DNA of 8,215 bases from Candidatus Mediterraneibacter gallistercoris. GTDB taxonomy: Bacteria > Bacillota_A > Clostridia > Lachnospirales > Lachnospiraceae. The stretch lies in the NCBI GenBank assembly GCA_019119745.1, contig DWWI01000045.1:1-8215 (forward strand). Direction: 5' to 3'. The notes below the pieces were generated by a model, which was not told where the DNA came from, did not search any database, and was given only the letters and a program-made list of their open reading frames with translations. The position numbers and the translations under genes were made by a program. Positions 6,094 through 8,215 of the stretch are shown here, piece after piece (position 1 is the stretch's first letter; every line of letters starts with the position of its first letter).

Positions 6094-6966
6094 ATGGCTG
6101 ATTATGTGATCACAACAGATTCAAATTCCGACGTGCTTCCGGAATTTATCAAAGAAAATAATCTTACGATCATCCCGCAGTATTATTCATTCGGGGATAC
6201 GGTATATGGTGATGAACTGAATATGCCGCCCCACGAATTCTACGAGACGATGAGAAAAGGAGAACTGCCAAAGTCTCAGGCAAATAATCCTGCAGTGATC
6301 AGGGAGAAGTTTGAGAAGATTCTAAAAGAAGGAAAAAATATACTTCATATTGCATTTTCCAGTGCGTTGAGCGGAAGCTGCAACAATGTTGTCGTGACAG
6401 CGAACGAGCTTCTGGAGGATTATCCGGACCGGAAGATCATGGTGTTTGATTCACTGAACGCATCTCTCGGGGAAGGAGTATCCGTTTACCGTGCGGTAGA
6501 GCTCTGGAAAGAAGGAAAGAGCATGGAGGAAGTCTATGATGTCCTGATGGAAGAGCGGGACCATGTGAACGTTTCCTTTACAGTAAATGATCTGTATCAT
6601 CTGCAGAGAGGCGGACGTGTGTCCAAGACGACTGCAGTTGTGGGAAGCCTTGTGAACATCAAGCCGATCCTGACCGTGACTGCTGCCGGCGAGCTGAAGT
6701 CGGACGGAACGGTAAGAGGTCGCAAGAAATCCCTCAAGACACTGGTGTCAAGACTGGAGGAGTCGCTGGATCTGGATTCCTACGGAAAGGACAGGATGGT
6801 GGCAGTCCTTCACGGCGACTGTATAGATGACGCGAAAGCTGTGGCTGATATGGTAAAAGATCTGGGATTTACAAATGTTGTGATCAATGATGTGAGCCCC
6901 AGCATCGGAACCCATGCAGGTCCGGGGGTTGTAGGACTTATTAATTACGGGAAATTACGGAAATAG
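6094..6966 (+). CDS. DegV family protein (FakB-like fatty-acid-binding protein)
   Basis: A 290-residue DegV protein. Known for the family: these cytoplasmic two-domain proteins hold a single fatty acid, and FakB members present it to the kinase FakA for phosphorylation into phospholipid synthesis. Visible signatures are the N-terminal TTDSNSDVLPE, the SSALSGSCNN loop (89-98), YHLQRGGRVSK (168-178), KPILTV (190-195) and the C-terminal GTHAGPG with the conserved H274. Length is normal. The ATG at 6094 has an AAGGAGG site at 6081-6087 with 6-nt spacing; a GTG at 6028 would add 22 poorly fitting residues and lacks a good ribosome site. At 61-66 it reads SQANNP where many relatives carry a TSQP-type sequence, which may reflect lipid preference. 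No fakA-like kinase is nearby, and the neighbours give no further clue to its job. Confidence 0.92.
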   Translation: MADYVITTDSNSDVLPEFIKENNLTIIPQYYSFGDTVYGDELNMPPHEFYETMRKGELPKSQANNPAVIREKFEKILKEGKNILHIAFSSALSGSCNNVVVTANELLEDYPDRKIMVFDSLNASLGEGVSVYRAVELWKEGKSMEEVYDVLMEERDHVNVSFTVNDLYHLQRGGRVSKTTAVVGSLVNIKPILTVTAAGELKSDGTVRGRKKSLKTLVSRLEESLDLDSYGKDRMVAVLHGDCIDDAKAVADMVKDLGFTNVVINDVSPSIGTHAGPGVVGLINYGKLRK

Positions 6967-6994
6967 ACGAAAAGGGACAGGCCAAAACGCGATT

Positions 6995-7043
6995 GGGGAC
7001 GTAGTAAAAGCTGAATTTACTACGTCCCCGTTCACAGTTTTTT
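6995..7043. terminator. 14-bp perfect palindrome between convergent degV and dapA, possible bidirectional terminator or REP-like element
   Basis: GGGGACGTAGTAAA (6995-7008) and TTTACTACGTCCCC (7016-7029) form a perfect 14-bp stem with a 7-nt loop. TTTTTT at 7038-7043 follows on the plus strand, but 8 nt away from the stem. On the minus strand the nearest T-run is also displaced. Its position between converging genes suits a shared terminator. The displaced T-tracts and GGGGACG/CGTCCCC arm ends also fit a dispersed REP-like palindrome. Confidence 0.65.
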
Positions 7044-7049
7044 CACATT

Positions 7050-7934
7050 TTACAGCAGTCCGAAATCTGCCATTGCTTTTCTTAATACTTCTTTGTGTGC
7101 GTCTTCCATCTCTGTCAGAGGTGCTCTCAGCGGGCCTACTTCCTTCCCCATCATGTTCATTGCAGCTTTTACCGGGATCGGGTTGACCTCGCAGAAGAGT
7201 GTGTTGATCAGAGGAAGCGCGTCAAGCTGCATCTTTGCGCTGCCTGAAACATCGCCGGACAGGAATTTGTACACCATGTCATGTACGTAAGCCGGAGCGA
7301 CATTTGAGAGGACGGAGATTACGCCGATTCCTCCAAGAGAGAGGAGCGGTACGACCTGATCGTCGTTTCCGGAGTACAGGTCGATGTTTCCGTCACACAG
7401 ATGCATGATCTCAGCTACAGTTCCGATATTTCCGGAAGCTTCTTTCACGCCGACGATGTTGTCTACGTTCTTTACAAGTGTCGCCAGAGTCTGCGGCTGG
7501 ATGGAACATCCGGTACGGCTCGGTACATTGTAGAGGATTGCCGGGATCTTGACTTCATTGCAGATCTGTGTATAGTGTGCGATCAGTCCGTTCTGTGTCG
7601 CCTTATTGTAGTACGGAGTTACGAGAAGAAGTCCGTCAGCGCCGTCCTTTTCAGCTTCTTTAGAGAGTTCAATCGCTGTTCTTGTACAGTTTGAGCCTGT
7701 TCCGGCAATGACTGGTATCCTGTGATTTACTCTCTCGATTGTAAAGCGGATTGCTTCGCTGTGCTCGGCTTCTGTCATTGTTGCGGACTCGCCTGTAGTA
7801 CCGCAGATGATGATGGCGTCTGTGCCGCCGGCAATCTGCTCCTCGATGATCTCATCCAGTTTATCATAGTTAATCTCCAGATTCTCTTTCATCGGAGTAA
7901 CGATTGCTACACCTGCACCTTTAAAAATTGCCAT
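7050..7934 (-). CDS. dapA: 4-hydroxy-tetrahydrodipicolinate synthase
   Basis: A 294-residue cytoplasmic enzyme that condenses pyruvate with aspartate semialdehyde, the first committed step to diaminopimelate and lysine, feeding both peptidoglycan and protein. It has the full (beta/alpha)8-barrel length. Visible residues are GTTGES (45-50) with T46/T47, Y109 in TPYYN, Y135 in YNVPSRTG, R140, and the Schiff-base lysine K164 in VGVKEASG. All catalytic positions of the family are intact, which argues against a related N-acetylneuraminate lyase or other aldolase; the upstream lysine riboswitch also supports DapA. The start has a GAGGAGG site (7949-7943) 8 nt ahead. The gene is transcribed towards degV. 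Confidence 0.96.
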   Translation of the reverse strand: MAIFKGAGVAIVTPMKENLEINYDKLDEIIEEQIAGGTDAIIICGTTGESATMTEAEHSEAIRFTIERVNHRIPVIAGTGSNCTRTAIELSKEAEKDGADGLLLVTPYYNKATQNGLIAHYTQICNEVKIPAILYNVPSRTGCSIQPQTLATLVKNVDNIVGVKEASGNIGTVAEIMHLCDGNIDLYSGNDDQVVPLLSLGGIGVISVLSNVAPAYVHDMVYKFLSGDVSGSAKMQLDALPLINTLFCEVNPIPVKAAMNMMGKEVGPLRAPLTEMEDAHKEVLRKAMADFGLL

Positions 7935-7978
7935 TCTTTTTTCCTCCTCTTATATTATGCTGTAGAATAGAATCACAA

Positions 7979-8013
7979 GATGCCGTGGGGAAAAGTGATT
8001 TGCCCGTGGCATC
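7979..8013 (-). other. Second leader hairpin between riboswitch terminator and dapA
   Basis: On the minus strand GATGCC-AC-GGG (8013-8003) faces CCC-AC-GGCATC (7989-7979) around a 13-nt loop: 6-bp and 3-bp helices split by an internal loop. A T-rich stretch, TTGTGATTCTATTCT, follows. A competing hairpin, GTGGC-GAT-GCCAC (8018-8006), uses the same upstream arm, so the two cannot form together. This may be a weak second attenuator or an operator. On the plus strand the A-C mismatches become G-U pairs. Confidence 0.4.
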
Positions 8014-8030
8014 GCCACAATGTGCTGTAC

Positions 8031-8060
8031 AATAAAAGAAACGGCAAGATGCGCCGTCCC
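8031..8060 (-). terminator. Intrinsic terminator of the lysine riboswitch expression platform
   Basis: On the minus strand GGGACGGC (8060-8053) pairs with GCCGTTTC (8045-8038), including two G-U pairs, around a 7-nt loop. TTTTATTGT follows directly. It lies about 20 nt after the aptamer's 3' end and about 100 nt before dapA. This fits premature termination when lysine is bound, the usual mode in Firmicutes. Confidence 0.7.
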
Positions 8061-8081
8061 GGAATATACTTTATCGTATAT

Positions 8082-8215
8082 CAGATAGCTCTCCATCCTG
8101 CGATGACAGTCATGCCGCTATTTACGTCATGCCCAAGGACAAGATATCAGGTTTCTCACCCTTTCGGCACCTTCCCCTTTCTGATGTGTTCAACTGTTCC
8201 TGATAACATCCAACA
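8082..8215 (-). promoter_or_regulatory. Lysine riboswitch (L box), 5' end outside window
   Basis: Read on the minus strand, the segment has the lysine-aptamer core in order: AAAGGGGAAGGTGCCGAAAGG (8180-8160), then a P4-like region, then GGCATGACTGTCATC and finally GGAGAGCTATCTG (8094-8082), the conserved 3' strand. The known B. subtilis lysC leader has the matching blocks GAAAGGGGAGCGTCGCCGAAG, GGCTGTCA and GGAGGGCTATCT. The 5' strand with GAGGTGC and the AGTA loop must lie beyond base 8215, as does the promoter. It precedes a terminator and dapA, the expected target. Known: lysine binding lowers expression of biosynthetic genes. Confidence 0.88.

Noticed and set aside
1..8215. CRISPR array, integrase/transposase gene, tRNA or rRNA
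   Set aside because: No regularly spaced repeats, no recombinase motifs and no tRNA or rRNA signatures were seen on either strand.

Overview
The window looks like a chromosomal segment of a Gram-positive gut-type Clostridia, most likely a Lachnospiraceae member. That is inferred from the strong AGGAGG-type ribosome sites, moderate GC content, the DegV and DapA subfamilies, an FtsX-type permease beside a two-component system, and a lysine riboswitch on dapA. Nothing here fixes the genus. There is no CRISPR array, rRNA or tRNA, and no transposase gene.

Left half (1-5612, all plus strand): an envelope-sensing block. It opens with the 3' part of an FtsX/MacB-like ABC transporter permease, cut by the window edge. 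An OmpR-family response regulator, a HAMP-containing sensor histidine kinase and an unrecognised membrane-anchored extracellular protein follow as a tightly overlapping operon (4-nt and 11-nt overlaps). A VanY-type (M15B) D,D-carboxypeptidase comes next. The most interesting signal is a direct repeat, TGATGCC at an 11-bp step, in front of both the regulator operon (1668-1689) and the carboxypeptidase (4681-4698). It has the geometry of an OmpR/PhoB-class operator, so I infer that the regulator controls itself and the carboxypeptidase, giving a self-contained cell-wall response module.

Middle (5609-6093): a small minus-strand gene for a 75-residue Ada-like metal-binding protein. It converges on the carboxypeptidase so tightly that both stop codons come from one TTAA. 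It has a near-consensus promoter (TTGACC-17-TATAAT). The roughly 260 bp between it and degV holds this promoter and a probable extended -10 promoter firing the other way.

Right half (6094-8215): a DegV-family fatty-acid-binding protein (plus) converges on dapA (minus). A 14-bp perfect palindrome between them may act as terminator, REP-like repeat, or both. Upstream of dapA on the minus strand are the 3' two-thirds or so of a lysine riboswitch, an intrinsic terminator hairpin with a U-tract, and a second hairpin with mutually exclusive pairings. The 5' end of the aptamer lies beyond the window.
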